Of a stretch of 64,000 bases of DNA, positions 25,508 to 34,213 are shown piece after piece. Each line of letters begins with the position of its first letter. Positions within the stretch are counted from its first letter, which is position 1. The stretch spans positions 99,692 to 163,691 of the forward strand of contig NZ_VOBI01000015.1 in assembly GCF_008369325.1 (NCBI RefSeq), in the 5' to 3' direction. Below the pieces are notes generated by a model that did not search any database, was not told where the DNA came from, and worked only from the letters and a program-made list of their open reading frames with translations. Both the position numbers and the translations under genes were made by a program. The DNA is from Pseudomonas sp. ANT_H12B (lineage in GTDB: Bacteria > Pseudomonadota > Gammaproteobacteria > Pseudomonadales > Pseudomonadaceae).

Positions 25508-26572
25508 TTACCGGCGAACCAACTTGGCCAATCCTTCCTCCGCCAGACGCCGGGTCAGCTCTGCCGTGGTCATTTCAACGCCCAACGTGAACGCCTGCCC
25601 GGCCCAGAGGTTGCTGAAATCCGCTTCCCCCTTGGCCCGTAATGGCATCAACGCACCACCCGCCAGCGGAAACGACGGTGCTTTGTCGCTCATCGGCCCG
25701 AGTTCACGCATCACCCGATTGAGAATCCCGCGCGCCGGGCGCCCTGTGAAAATGTTGGTGATGGCTGTCTCGCTTTCCTTGGCCGTGCGCAATGCCTTGT
25801 GATGTGAAGCGCTGACCTTGGCCTCTGGCGTGAATAAATAGGCCGTGCCCACTTGTACCGCCGAAGCACCCAACATAAATGCCGCTGCGACGCCTCGCGC
25901 ATCGGCTATACCGCCAGCCGCAATCACCGGCACTTTCACGGCATCCACGATCTGTGGCACCAGCGCGAAGATGCCCACCTGGCTGCTGAGGTCGTCGCTG
26001 AGAAACATCCCGCGATGGCCGCCAGCTTCGTATCCCATGGCGATGATAGCGTCACAGCCATGCTGCTCCAGCCAGATGGCTTCTTCGACTGTAGTTGCCG
26101 AAGACAGGACTTTTGCCCCGCTCGCTTTGACGCGATCCATCAGGGACTTTTCCGGCAGGCCGAAGTGAAAACTCACGACTTCGGGGCGTAATTCTTCGAT
26201 CACTTTGCAGGTAGCGTCATCAAACGGTGCGCGATTGGATACCGGTGTCGGTGCGTCGAAGTCGACGCCCAGTTCCCGGTAGTAGGGCTCCAGCAGATTC
26301 TTCCATTCCAGAGCGCGTTGTTTATCGGCAGCCGGAGGCTGATGGCAGAAGAAGTTGACGTTGATCGGGCGCTGGCTGTGTTGACGAATCGTCTTCAGCT
26401 CCTCGCGCAACTGCTCGGTACTCAACATGGCAGCGGGCATCGAGCCCAGACCGCCGGCGTTGCTCGCCGCAATCACCATGGCCGTGCCGGTGGCGCCGGC
26501 CATGGGGGCCTGGATAATCGGCAGCTCGATCCCGAGCAGGTCAAGAATGCGGGTGTCTGGCCATTGGCTCAT
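25508..26572 (-). CDS. Nitronate monooxygenase-like flavoprotein
   Basis: 354 residues. FMN-dependent TIM barrel of the 2-nitropropane dioxygenase family. Motifs include IIQAPMAGATGTAMV (about 19-33), VSFHFGLP, the GYEAGGHRG catalytic/FMN loop (about 175-183) and PVIAAGGIADARGVAAAFMLGASAVQVGT. It oxidises alkyl nitronates, such as propionate 3-nitronate, or a related substrate. Its first 32 bases overlap the tail of the upstream gene. Confidence 0.85.
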   Translation of the reverse strand: MSQWPDTRILDLLGIELPIIQAPMAGATGTAMVIAASNAGGLGSMPAAMLSTEQLREELKTIRQHSQRPINVNFFCHQPPAADKQRALEWKNLLEPYYRELGVDFDAPTPVSNRAPFDDATCKVIEELRPEVVSFHFGLPEKSLMDRVKASGAKVLSSATTVEEAIWLEQHGCDAIIAMGYEAGGHRGMFLSDDLSSQVGIFALVPQIVDAVKVPVIAAGGIADARGVAAAFMLGASAVQVGTAYLFTPEAKVSASHHKALRTAKESETAITNIFTGRPARGILNRVMRELGPMSDKAPSFPLAGGALMPLRAKGEADFSNLWAGQAFTLGVEMTTAELTRRLAEEGLAKLVRR

Positions 26573-27629
26573 TTGAAGGGTTCTCCGGCGTAAAAACAGG
26601 GCAGGGACGGTAGAGGGGGTTTTGTATCAGCAATGACTGGCGCAAGACCAGTCGAGTTTTTGGATGGTGTGCTCCCCCCTCAACGTCGATGCAGTCCGCC
26701 ACCCCCGCCAAACGAGCGATCATCACCCGGGAAGAATCGTGATAATTATTCAAGCGTTGGTTGCCCAACGAGCACGCCGCTGATTCGCGATTGAGATTTT
26801 GCACCTGAGCGGAGTTCGCAGGATTGACCCGGTCCTTTGGATCACTTTGCCCGGTCCGCAGGTCCACCTGGCGACTCTGGATCGCGGCTTTCCTGGCTTT
26901 TTCCAGATCGGCTGAAGGTGAGGGCAGCGGCGCATATTGGCCGCTCAGTTCGTCGGCCTTCATCCAGCCGTCGAACACATGCAGATAGTGTTTGCCTTGG
27001 GCATCCTTGAGCAACAACGGTCGAGTGTTGATCACCCGTTGCAGCGCAGTGCCATCGACAGGGCGATAAGCCGGTTCGCCGTCGATGTACACCAGCAAGG
27101 CTGGAACATCGGATGTGATGATGCTCGGCGGGGTGTTTTCTCTGGGCTCTTTGCTGGATTTCTGTTCCGCTGTGAGTACGCCCACGGCGGCTTCGAGTTG
27201 ATCGAGGGAAATGGCTTTCTTGCGGCTCGCCGCGTCTTTTCTCAGTGTGGCGACCCAAGTGTCGGCCTGCGTCGCGCTGGACGGGAAATCGGCCTTGGTG
27301 ATTGTGTACTGATCGAGGGCGACCCAACGGCTGGCCTTGTCGACCAGTGTGTGGGCGCTGAACTGGACGATGCCGTAAGTGGATTTTCCATCGTTCCCTC
27401 TGGCCTCGACCGTTGCACGGGCTTGAAGGGTATAGCCATCCCAACTGTCGAGCTGTGGCTGATAAATCGTCAGTCTGGTGTCGCTGCTGGTCAGCACCTG
27501 GGGCCAGGTCGGGCTTGCCAGTGCCTGTTCTATGGACGCCGCCGGTGCTTTTGCCGGTGCTGCCTGCGCGCTAGTGAACGCGAGCAGACAGAGCATCAGC
27601 AAAACGGCAAGCGAGCATGGGTAAGACAT
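26541..27629 (-). CDS. Exported protein of unknown function, probably C-terminally altered
   Basis: 362 residues from the ATG at 27629 (GGAG seven bases upstream). A signal peptide ends about SAQA-AP. The N-terminal about 260 residues form a regular domain (TIYQPQLDSWDGYTLQARAT; IDGEPAYRPVDGTALQRVIN) that resembles larger exported Pseudomonas proteins with repeated Y-x-P-V-x-G-T-x-L modules. After about residue 265 the sequence becomes low in pattern (VNPANSAQVQNLNRESAACS...) and runs into the next gene, overlapping it by 32 bases. A truncation by deletion is suspected. Confidence 0.6.
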   Translation of the reverse strand: MSYPCSLAVLLMLCLLAFTSAQAAPAKAPAASIEQALASPTWPQVLTSSDTRLTIYQPQLDSWDGYTLQARATVEARGNDGKSTYGIVQFSAHTLVDKASRWVALDQYTITKADFPSSATQADTWVATLRKDAASRKKAISLDQLEAAVGVLTAEQKSSKEPRENTPPSIITSDVPALLVYIDGEPAYRPVDGTALQRVINTRPLLLKDAQGKHYLHVFDGWMKADELSGQYAPLPSPSADLEKARKAAIQSRQVDLRTGQSDPKDRVNPANSAQVQNLNRESAACSLGNQRLNNYHDSSRVMIARLAGVADCIDVEGGAHHPKTRLVLRQSLLIQNPLYRPCPVFTPENPSNEPMARHPHS

Positions 27630-27798
27630 TGTCAGCTCCATCGACGAGGCGGCTTTTTCAGGTATTTCAGGGCCGAGAAAAAAGCATAGCCCCGGGCACG
27701 GGAAACGCCCGAATTGGCTTAAAGTCGAGTACGGCTAAATGTTGCTATGTGATATTTCAACTGTACGACAACCTGAGCGATTCCATTGGGAGGCAGTA

Positions 27799-28782
27799 AT
27801 GTTCAAAGGCATTTTGATCGACAAAGACGACAGCGGTTACCGGGCGACACTGCAAGAGATCAATGACGATCAACTGCCTGAGGGCGATGTGACAGTGCGA
27901 GTGGCGTTCAGCACGCTGAATTTCAAGGATGGCCTGGCGATCACCGGCAGCAGCCCGGTGGTGCGAAAATTCCCGATGGTGCCGGGGATCGACCTGGCCG
28001 GGACTGTCGAAGTCAGCGGGCATCCGGACTACAAAGTGGGTGATCAGATCCTGCTCAATGGCTGGGGCGTAGGCGAAGGACATTGGGGCGGGTTGGCGCA
28101 AAAGGCTCGTTTGAATGGCGACTGGCTGATTGCGCTGCCCAAAGAATTCACCGCCGCACAGGCCATGGCAATAGGCACCGCCGGCTACACGGCCATGTTG
28201 AGCATACTGGCGCTGGAACATAACGGCGTGACGCCTGAGCAGGGCGAAGTATTGGTCACCGGTGCCAATGGCGGGGTAGGCAGTTTCGCCATCGCGTTGC
28301 TGAGCAAGCTCGGGTATCGGGTGGTCGCGTCCACGGGCCGCACCTCCGAGCACGACTACCTCAAGCAATTAGGCGCGAGTGAAATCATCGATCGCGCCAC
28401 ACTGTCCTTGCCGGGCAAGCCCCTGGCAAAGGAGCGTTGGGCAGCGGTCATCGACTCGGTTGGCAGCCACACCCTGGCCAACGCCTGTGCCAGCACGAAA
28501 GCCAACGGCACTGTCGCCGCGTGTGGTCTGGCTCAGGGCACGGACTTCCCGGCCTCCGTCGCTCCGTTCATTTTGCGCGGTGTGACCCTCGCCGGCATCA
28601 ACAGCGTGACCCAACCGAAAGCCAGGCGGGTATTGGCCTGGAATCGTCTGGCCAAAGATCTGGACTTCGCTTTGCTGCCGCTGATCAGCCACGAAATCGG
28701 TTTGAGTGAAGCCATCGATGCCGCTCCGCGCTTGCTCGCCGGTCAATTGCGCGGGCGGGTGGTGGTGGATGTGAATCGCTGA
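27799..28782 (+). CDS. acuI: Acryloyl-CoA reductase-type MDR oxidoreductase (AcuI/YhdH)
   Basis: 327 residues, zinc-free medium-chain dehydrogenase. N-terminal YhdH features LNFKDGLAITG and FPMVPGIDLAGTV (about 40-75) and the NADPH motif VTGANGGVGSFAIALL (about 152-167). AcuI reduces acryloyl-CoA to propionyl-CoA and detoxifies acrylate; other MDR substrates are possible. GGGAGG just before the ATG at 27799 sets the start. Convergent with ada, stop next to stop. Confidence 0.85.
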   Translation: MFKGILIDKDDSGYRATLQEINDDQLPEGDVTVRVAFSTLNFKDGLAITGSSPVVRKFPMVPGIDLAGTVEVSGHPDYKVGDQILLNGWGVGEGHWGGLAQKARLNGDWLIALPKEFTAAQAMAIGTAGYTAMLSILALEHNGVTPEQGEVLVTGANGGVGSFAIALLSKLGYRVVASTGRTSEHDYLKQLGASEIIDRATLSLPGKPLAKERWAAVIDSVGSHTLANACASTKANGTVAACGLAQGTDFPASVAPFILRGVTLAGINSVTQPKARRVLAWNRLAKDLDFALLPLISHEIGLSEAIDAAPRLLAGQLRGRVVVDVNR

Positions 28783-29847
28783 TTATTGGGTCTCACGCTC
28801 CAGCAACTGGCGTTTTCGTTCCACGCCCCAGCGATAACCCGACAAGTTGCCGTCGCTGCGCACCACGCGGTGGCACGGAATCGCCACTGCCAGATTGTTC
28901 GCGCCGCAAGCTTGAGCCACGGCGCGAACGGCTTTTGGCGCGCCGATACGTTGAGCGATATCGGCGTAGCTGGCGGTGCTGCCGGCGGGAATCTCACGCA
29001 GTGCTTGCCAGACCCGTTCCTGAAAGGCCGTGCCGCGCACGTCCAGCGGCAGGTCCAGGCCGATGGCGGGCGCCTCGATAAAACCGACGACCTTGGCGAT
29101 CAGTTGCTCGAATTCGTGATCGGCGCCGATCAGGTTGGCGCGCCGAAACTTGTCCTGCAGATCGCAAACCAATTGGTGCGGATCATCTCCCAACAGGATC
29201 GCGCAAACACCCCGTTCACTTTGCGCAACCAGAATCGCTCCCAAGGTGCATTCTCCGACGGCAAAGCGAATGTCGTTGTTCTGACCGGCCGCGCGGTAAT
29301 CACCGGGTTTCATGCCCAACAACTGATCTGCCGCCTCATAGAAACGGCTGTTGGAGTTGAAGCCGGCGTCATACAGCGCGTCGGTCACTGAGCCTCCGTT
29401 TGCCAAATGCTCACGGACCCTGCGTGAGCGATGGGCCGTGGCGTAACCCTTGGGCGTCAGGCCGGTGACTGCCTTGAACACCCGATGAAAGTGGAAACTG
29501 CTGAGGCCCGCAGCAATGGCGAGTTCATTCAGCGCAGGCAAATGCTCGGCAGTTTCGATCTGACGACACGCAGCAGCCACGGTGGCGGCATGTTGCGCGG
29601 CGACGTCGCTTTGATCTTTCGCGGCGCGTTTGCTCGGGCGATAACCCGCGGCCTGGGCCTGTTCGGCGGTGTCGAAGAATTCGACGTTCTGTGGTTTCGG
29701 CAACCGCGCCAGACTGCTGGGACGACAATAGATGCCGGTAGTTTTAACCGCATAGACAAACTGCCCGTCTGCCCGAGGATCGCGAGCGACAACGGCGGCC
29801 CAGCGAGGATCGTTCTCGGTGGTGATTTTTGTCGAATGGCTTGTCAT
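28783..29847 (-). CDS. ada: Ada-type alkylation-response regulator / O6-methylguanine-DNA methyltransferase with degenerate zinc site
   Basis: 354 residues from the ATG at 29847, the E. coli Ada length. Domains: N-Ada (about 10-90), AraC helix-turn-helix (about 95-185), and O6-alkylguanine transferase (about 190-354) with the acceptor IPCHRVV (Cys about 325). In E. coli Ada four cysteines hold zinc and one accepts methyl groups from phosphotriesters. Here only the acceptor-like Cys41 (GIYCRPSS) remains; the other three positions are Ser45, Ser72 and Ala75 (RPSSLAR, GYRPSKRAAK). Damage sensing by the N-domain is therefore doubtful or different, while the transferase half looks intact. An upstream TTG start is less likely. 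Confidence 0.9.
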   Translation of the reverse strand: MTSHSTKITTENDPRWAAVVARDPRADGQFVYAVKTTGIYCRPSSLARLPKPQNVEFFDTAEQAQAAGYRPSKRAAKDQSDVAAQHAATVAAACRQIETAEHLPALNELAIAAGLSSFHFHRVFKAVTGLTPKGYATAHRSRRVREHLANGGSVTDALYDAGFNSNSRFYEAADQLLGMKPGDYRAAGQNNDIRFAVGECTLGAILVAQSERGVCAILLGDDPHQLVCDLQDKFRRANLIGADHEFEQLIAKVVGFIEAPAIGLDLPLDVRGTAFQERVWQALREIPAGSTASYADIAQRIGAPKAVRAVAQACGANNLAVAIPCHRVVRSDGNLSGYRWGVERKRQLLERETQ

Positions 29848-29934
29848 GGCTTCATGTCCGTTGACCCGTTTAATCAAGGTTAACCAGTCGGTTGATTCGC
29901 TGCACTCCGGGTCTTGCGGTCGAATTCGAGGATT

Positions 29935-30600
29935 TCATCCAGCGGTACGAAAAGTGAAATTGATCCGTTGTTCGCCGAGTCGCGGGTGTAGGCCGTCCTT
30001 GATCGGCAAAACCCCGTGGTAACGCAAGCGATCGACGCCGCCCCAAACCACGATATCGCCATGCAGCAGCGGCACCCGCTGGCTCTTGTCGCTGCGCTTG
30101 AAGCCTCCGAACAGGAACATCGCCGCCAGCCCCAGGGACACTGAAACAATGGGCGCTGCGTAGGAACCTTCGTCCTTGTCCTGGTGCAACGACATCTTTG
30201 CCCCAGGGACATAGCGGTTGATCAGGCAGGAATCGGGCACGAAATCTACAAACCCGGCTTCCCGCGCCGCCGCTTGCGCCAACTCGAAAAACACATCGGG
30301 CATCTCGGGCCAGGGTTCGCCGGTTTGCGGATCATTGCGGGTGTACCGATAACCGCTGCGGTCGGTGGTCCAGCCCAGCGTGCCGCAACTGCTCAAGGCC
30401 ACCGACATGGTGAAACCGCCAGGCGTGACCATCTGCCGAAACGGTGCCGCCGTCAGAACCGCATCCAGTGCGGGTAGCAACCGATCCAGCAAGGGAAGGG
30501 CAAAGCCTCTCAGGACGCAGGATTGTTCGCCGATCTGATCGCGTCTGGGTTGTTGCTCATGTTCGGTGTCGGCAAACAGATCGAAAGTGCTCGGGTTCAT
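29935..30600 (-). CDS. alkB: DNA oxidative demethylase AlkB
   Basis: 221 residues. Fe(II)/2-oxoglutarate dioxygenase that removes 1-methyladenine and 3-methylcytosine lesions. Shared with E. coli AlkB: FRQMVTPGGFTMSVA, CLINRYVPGAKMSLHQDKDE (the metal His-x-Asp), DIVVWGG, a third metal His in RYHGV, and the terminal 2OG arginines RINFTFR. The start MNPSTFDLFAD is used; an ATG five codons earlier is possible. It begins 4 bases after the stop of the upstream 2OG oxygenase gene, so they are co-transcribed. Confidence 0.94.
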   Translation of the reverse strand: MNPSTFDLFADTEHEQQPRRDQIGEQSCVLRGFALPLLDRLLPALDAVLTAAPFRQMVTPGGFTMSVALSSCGTLGWTTDRSGYRYTRNDPQTGEPWPEMPDVFFELAQAAAREAGFVDFVPDSCLINRYVPGAKMSLHQDKDEGSYAAPIVSVSLGLAAMFLFGGFKRSDKSQRVPLLHGDIVVWGGVDRLRYHGVLPIKDGLHPRLGEQRINFTFRTAG

Positions 30601-30604
30601 GGGG

Positions 30605-31309
30605 TCATAACGCATCGTGAAAGATGATTCCAAGGGTATGCCGTTTTCCACTGTGCAGGCGACTCACGCCGTGACGCAGGGTCACTCGGTAATAACCACG
30701 AACGCCTTTGACGGGGCGCTGGTTGACGGCAAAGATCAGCCCGTCGCCTTTTTTCAAACCGATGACCTGAGGGCGCGATTGCATCCGTGGGCGCTGTTCG
30801 GTCAGGATGAACTCACCGCCGGTGAAATCTTCATCCGGTTCTGACAGCAGAATCGCCACTTGCAGCGGGAAAACGTGTTCGCCGTACAGATCCTGATGAA
30901 GGCAGTTGTAGTCCTGTGGGCCATATTGCAGCAACAATGGCGTCGGGCGTTCCTGACCGGCGGCATGGCAACGTTCGAGGAACGCTTCATGCGCATCAGG
31001 GAAGCGGGGCGGCAGGTCCATCTGCTCGTACCAACGATTGGCAATCGGCACCAGTCGAGGATAAAGCGCACGGCGTAAACGAGCGACGACATCCGGCAAT
31101 GGGTACCTGAAGTATTTGTACTCGCCCCGGCCAAAGCCGTGACGAGCCATGACTACTTGAGAGCGAAACGGTTCGGGCCGGGCATACAGGGCGCTGACTT
31201 CGTCGCACGTGTTATGGCTCAAAAGCGACCTGATGATCGCGCAGCCATCCTGATCGAGTTGCTGTTCGAGCGCCGGCCAGTCCAGTTTTGCGAGAAATTG
31301 CTCGCTCAT
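30605..31309 (-). CDS. Putative 2OG-Fe(II) oxygenase of the alkylation-repair operon
   Basis: 234 residues. A prolyl-4-hydroxylase-like jelly roll is indicated by LHQDLYGEHVFPLQVAILLS (metal His-x-Asp about residue 138), TGGEFILTE, and the distal HGVSRLHSGKRHTLGIIFHD with metal His and 2OG-binding Arg. It is distinct from AlkB in sequence but locked between ogt (overlap ATGA) and alkB, which suggests a role in repair of alkylated nucleic acid or protein. Its substrate is unknown to me. Confidence 0.85.
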   Translation of the reverse strand: MSEQFLAKLDWPALEQQLDQDGCAIIRSLLSHNTCDEVSALYARPEPFRSQVVMARHGFGRGEYKYFRYPLPDVVARLRRALYPRLVPIANRWYEQMDLPPRFPDAHEAFLERCHAAGQERPTPLLLQYGPQDYNCLHQDLYGEHVFPLQVAILLSEPDEDFTGGEFILTEQRPRMQSRPQVIGLKKGDGLIFAVNQRPVKGVRGYYRVTLRHGVSRLHSGKRHTLGIIFHDAL

Positions 31310-31812
31310 CGCTGCGCCTCACGATCAAGCAGCTGCCGTTTGCGTTCCAGCCCCCAACGGTAGCCGCCGAGGCTGCCGTCCTGACGCAGTACCCGATGGC
31401 ACGGCACGATAACGGCCAGCGGGTTCGCTCCGCAGGCATTGGCCACCGCCCTGAAGGCCGTGGGTTGACCCAACTGCAACGCGATTTCCCGGTAGCTGGC
31501 GGTTTCACCCACCGGTATTTGTCGCAGGGCATTCCAGACACGTCGTTGAAACACGCTGCCCGACAGGTCCAGCGGCAGATCGAGGACAGTGCGTGGGTTT
31601 TCGAGGTGATAAAGGGTTTGCTCCAGCGCAGGCATCAAGCCCTCATCGCGCTGCGGTGTCTGTTTGCCAGGAAAGCGCCTTGCAAGATCGCGTTCCAGTG
31701 TTGCCAGGTCGTCACCGAGCAGCAACGCGCACAGGCCCTTGGCGCTGAACGCCAACATCAAGACGCCGAGGCTGGAAGTGCCGCTGATGTAGCGAATCGA
31801 GGAAGTAGACAT
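31306..31812 (-). CDS. ogt: Methylated-DNA--protein-cysteine methyltransferase
   Basis: 168 residues, single-domain O6-alkylguanine transferase. The helix-turn-helix and acceptor region reads SVFQRRVWNALRQIPVGETA ... RAVANACGANPLAVIVPCHRVL, with acceptor Cys about 136 and the GYRWGLERK signature. It suicidally removes O6-methyl groups from guanine. First gene of a tight operon with the 2OG oxygenase and alkB, while ada follows 87 bases after alkB. It is thus the second such transferase in this locus. Confidence 0.92.
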   Translation of the reverse strand: MSTSSIRYISGTSSLGVLMLAFSAKGLCALLLGDDLATLERDLARRFPGKQTPQRDEGLMPALEQTLYHLENPRTVLDLPLDLSGSVFQRRVWNALRQIPVGETASYREIALQLGQPTAFRAVANACGANPLAVIVPCHRVLRQDGSLGGYRWGLERKRQLLDREAQR

Positions 31813-31938
31813 GTTCTGACTCCTTAACCAAAGGTTGAGGTGGCCAGTCTAGGGAGCGATGACTTCGTTAACACTCCGGCGCTTGCGGTCGAATTTCTAC
31901 GCAAGGAGCAGACGTCCATGTTGTCGCTCCGGATCGCG

Positions 31939-32115
31939 TTACAACGCTTTGCTGACGCTTATTTCACTGATGACGTCGTCGCTCGAAGCATGAAGGGCGT
32001 TCAGCGCGGCCTTGGCTTCTTCTTCGGTGCCATTTTCAAGCTGGGCAAATTCGAAACGGCGCTCGCCATTGAGCTTGTATTTGATGACGTACTTGGTCGT
32101 TTGGGTCACGGTCAT
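31939..32115 (-). CDS. Small hypothetical protein beside the DUF1883 gene
   Basis: 58 residues (MTVTQTTKYVIKYKLNGERR...), a short beta-rich start followed by a helix. The frame is open far upstream without starts that make sense, and the ATG at 32115 lies 30 bases after the stop of the DUF1883 gene. A weak ribosome site (AGCAGG) is close to the ATG. Probably co-transcribed with the DUF1883 gene. Function unknown. Confidence 0.6.
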   Translation of the reverse strand: MTVTQTTKYVIKYKLNGERRFEFAQLENGTEEEAKAALNALHASSDDVISEISVSKAL

Positions 32116-32144
32116 ACCTGCTTGTCTGCGTACGGGAACGTCAC

Positions 32145-32447
32145 TCAGCTCAGTTTCGTGCTGGAGCGGCGGATGATCTTGATGGTGTGAGTCAGGGTCG
32201 GTTTGCGGGTCACGCTGATCGGCCGGCGGTTGACCGTGTCGATGGTGATATTCCAGAAACCGGTGCTCGGCGCAGTAATACGGGCCGGGAAGGTGTCGAA
32301 TGCTCCGCCATGGTAAGTGTGACGACCGCCATTCTTGAAGCTGCGGAAATTGGCGTCGTTCATCAAGCGGATGTTGCACGTTTGGGAGCACTGGATGACG
32401 ACGATGTCGTCTTCGTTGAGGTGCTCGCGCTGGTGGATAAATTTCAT
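32145..32447 (-). CDS. DUF1883-family protein
   Basis: 100 residues. Sequence resembles the DUF1883 family: MKFIHQREHLNEDDIVVIQC, NIRLMNDANFRSFKNGGRHT, then a beta-rich part with GFWNITIDTV. The family is often found alone or fused to TIR or sensing domains, so a ligand- or stress-related role is possible. The first half is compact and beta-rich, with no signal peptide. Confidence 0.75.
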   Translation of the reverse strand: MKFIHQREHLNEDDIVVIQCSQTCNIRLMNDANFRSFKNGGRHTYHGGAFDTFPARITAPSTGFWNITIDTVNRRPISVTRKPTLTHTIKIIRRSSTKLS

Positions 32448-32659
32448 GAGGCGCCTCCAGAAGGGCTTTTTCTACAAAATCAAAACGATAGCATGGGCGA
32501 TTGGCGCAGTTTATCAGCCCGAACGCGTTATTATCCGGTCGTCGAGGTGTGCTTTGACAATTAAAAACGGTTATTCGGAATTCTATGAGCGATAAACGCA
32601 ACGAGCCTCGGAGAAAAACGGCATTTGCGCTGTCGGAGGGTCTTTATCGGAGGTTTTAT

Positions 32660-33022
32660 ATGAAGTGGGGTGTGTTGTTTCTGCCTGTGGCGTTGGCGAT
32701 GGCGATGAGTGGTTGTGCGAATGTCTCCGAAATCAATGAATCGCTGCCCACCATGAGCGTGATTTCAGGTAAGAAGCCCCATGAATACGCGCAGTGCCTG
32801 GTCGAACAATTGGCTGAAAGTCGCGGCGCGTTGCAAGTTGAGTCGCACAAAGACGGGATGCGAGTGATCGTCCCGGCCAAATTCTCGTCGGCCCCCGCAG
32901 CCGTATTCGACATCGAAGACCGCTCCACTGGCAGTAGCATCAAGCTGCATGAGCGTATGTCCAATGTGCCGGTGCGTCCAAAAGACGTACAGAAAGCCGC
33001 CAACACGTGTATTTCCGGCTGA
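32660..33022 (+). CDS. Small lipoprotein
   Basis: 120 residues from the ATG at 32660 with GGAGG seven bases upstream. The signal peptide MKWGVLFLPVALAMAMSGCA has a lipobox (AMSG-C, lipidated Cys about 19). The mature part includes KKPHEYAQCLVEQLAES and VFDIEDRSTGSSIKLHE. Envelope location is predicted; no function recognised. Confidence 0.75.
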   Translation: MKWGVLFLPVALAMAMSGCANVSEINESLPTMSVISGKKPHEYAQCLVEQLAESRGALQVESHKDGMRVIVPAKFSSAPAAVFDIEDRSTGSSIKLHERMSNVPVRPKDVQKAANTCISG

Positions 33023-33094
33023 TAGAATGTCGACCGTCAGCATCGGTGCCGTCAAAGCAACACTGTGGCGGCATTGTCATTTCTGGAGTCGAGC

Positions 33095-33325
33095 ATGAAG
33101 CGAGAGCAGGTACGGGAACGCCATGCAGAGGGTCATATCTCTGCTACCCACGTCATTCAGAACCCGGCGGATCCGGGGGAATGGATCGTATTCTTCAAGA
33201 AGAGCGCCGGGCGCAGTTATTTCCTGGTGGATGAAAACGACGAAGTCGAATCATTCAGTTGCCTCGACGATTTGATCGAGACCGTACGCGGCCTCGGGAT
33301 CAAATTCGCCGAAATTCACATGTAG
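33095..33325 (+). CDS. Small hypothetical protein
   Basis: 76 residues (MKREQVRERHAEGHISATHV...FAEIHM). An acidic centre and FLVDENDEVESFSCLDDLIE suggest a small alpha/beta fold. GGAG precedes the ATG at 33095. Probably in one transcript with the lipoprotein gene 70 bases upstream. No known function. Confidence 0.65.
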   Translation: MKREQVRERHAEGHISATHVIQNPADPGEWIVFFKKSAGRSYFLVDENDEVESFSCLDDLIETVRGLGIKFAEIHM

Positions 33326-33336
33326 GGCAGGGCGTC

Positions 33337-33618
33337 TTACTTGCAGACGACCACGACACTGCGGTTTTTGTAGTTGCCAACGTCGACACCCATGGTCTTG
33401 TCGCTTTCCTTGGTGGAAGGTGTTCCGTCGGTACCGACGATCCGGTAACCGGTGCCGGCGCAGGAGGCATCGGCTTTTTCGTAGCAAGTGGCCCAGGAAT
33501 TGGCTTCCCCGGAGCAGTCGATGGCCAGGCCTTGCTCGCCGTTGTTCAGGTAAGTCGTTTCGGAAGTGGCACAGCCACTCAGGGCCAGTACCGCAAACAG
33601 AGGCAAAAATTTAGTCAT
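33337..33618 (-). CDS. Small lipoprotein
   Basis: 93 residues. The lipobox LSGC at residues 13-16 of MTKFLPLFAVLALSGCATSE marks an outer-membrane or periplasm-facing lipoprotein. The mature part has four cysteines and reads WATCYEKADASCAGTGYRIV, a pattern common in short Pseudomonas lipoproteins. Convergent with the 33095 gene. Confidence 0.75.
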   Translation of the reverse strand: MTKFLPLFAVLALSGCATSETTYLNNGEQGLAIDCSGEANSWATCYEKADASCAGTGYRIVGTDGTPSTKESDKTMGVDVGNYKNRSVVVVCK

Positions 33619-33710
33619 GTCGTTGTCGTCGTCAGGATGATGGGGCTAAGCCTGTGACAGCGCCGGCATCAAAAGGTTATAGCGAATGGCCACTTCGTTG
33701 CAGGCAATCA

Positions 33711-33738
33711 CAAAAAAGCCCTGCGCAAGGCAGGGCTT
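33711..33738 (-). terminator. Rho-independent terminator, minus strand
   Basis: AAGCCCTGC (33716-33724) and GCAGGGCTT (33730-33738) form a nine-base stem; on the minus strand a T-run follows. It ends the 33758-33946 gene. Confidence 0.85.
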
Positions 33739-33757
33739 GGGTCAAGTCAGGTGCTTA

Positions 33758-33946
33758 TCAGGACTTGTCCTTGCCGCGACGCTTCGGGGCTGGGTGTTCG
33801 AGCTCCAATACGGATGCCACTTCGATCGCCAACGCCTCGGTCGGGAAAGGTCCGGCAATATTCTCGCCGCTGGCACTGTCTACCCACCATTGGCCGTCTT
33901 TCGCCTGATTGATCAGGAACCCGTTGACACTTTTTGCTACCGACAT
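33758..33946 (-). CDS. Small hypothetical protein
   Basis: 62 residues (MSVAKSVNGFLINQAKDGQW...KRRGKDKS). A short beta-hairpin-rich N-terminus (WWVDSASGENIAGPFPTEA) is followed by a helix and a basic tail. A terminator directly follows. No function recognised. Confidence 0.65.
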   Translation of the reverse strand: MSVAKSVNGFLINQAKDGQWWVDSASGENIAGPFPTEALAIEVASVLELEHPAPKRRGKDKS

Positions 33947-34213
33947 CTATCTGCCTCGTTGACTGGTTCAATCGCGCAATGATAGCGCCAAATGCACTCA
34001 ACGGGTGCTGATGGTGTAGGGTAGTGAGATTCACGGCCGTGCAGATCTGATGGTCTGTGCTATCTATAAAGGCTGCGGAGCTATCTCGGGAACTATCCGC
34101 GAGAATATTTCTCTATGATGGCATTGGCTAGCCAGCGCGGGGGCATTGTAAGGTGCACTCCGCCTGATTAGACTGCGCCGAAACTCGTACACACAGCCCT
34201 TTCAAGGACTTAT

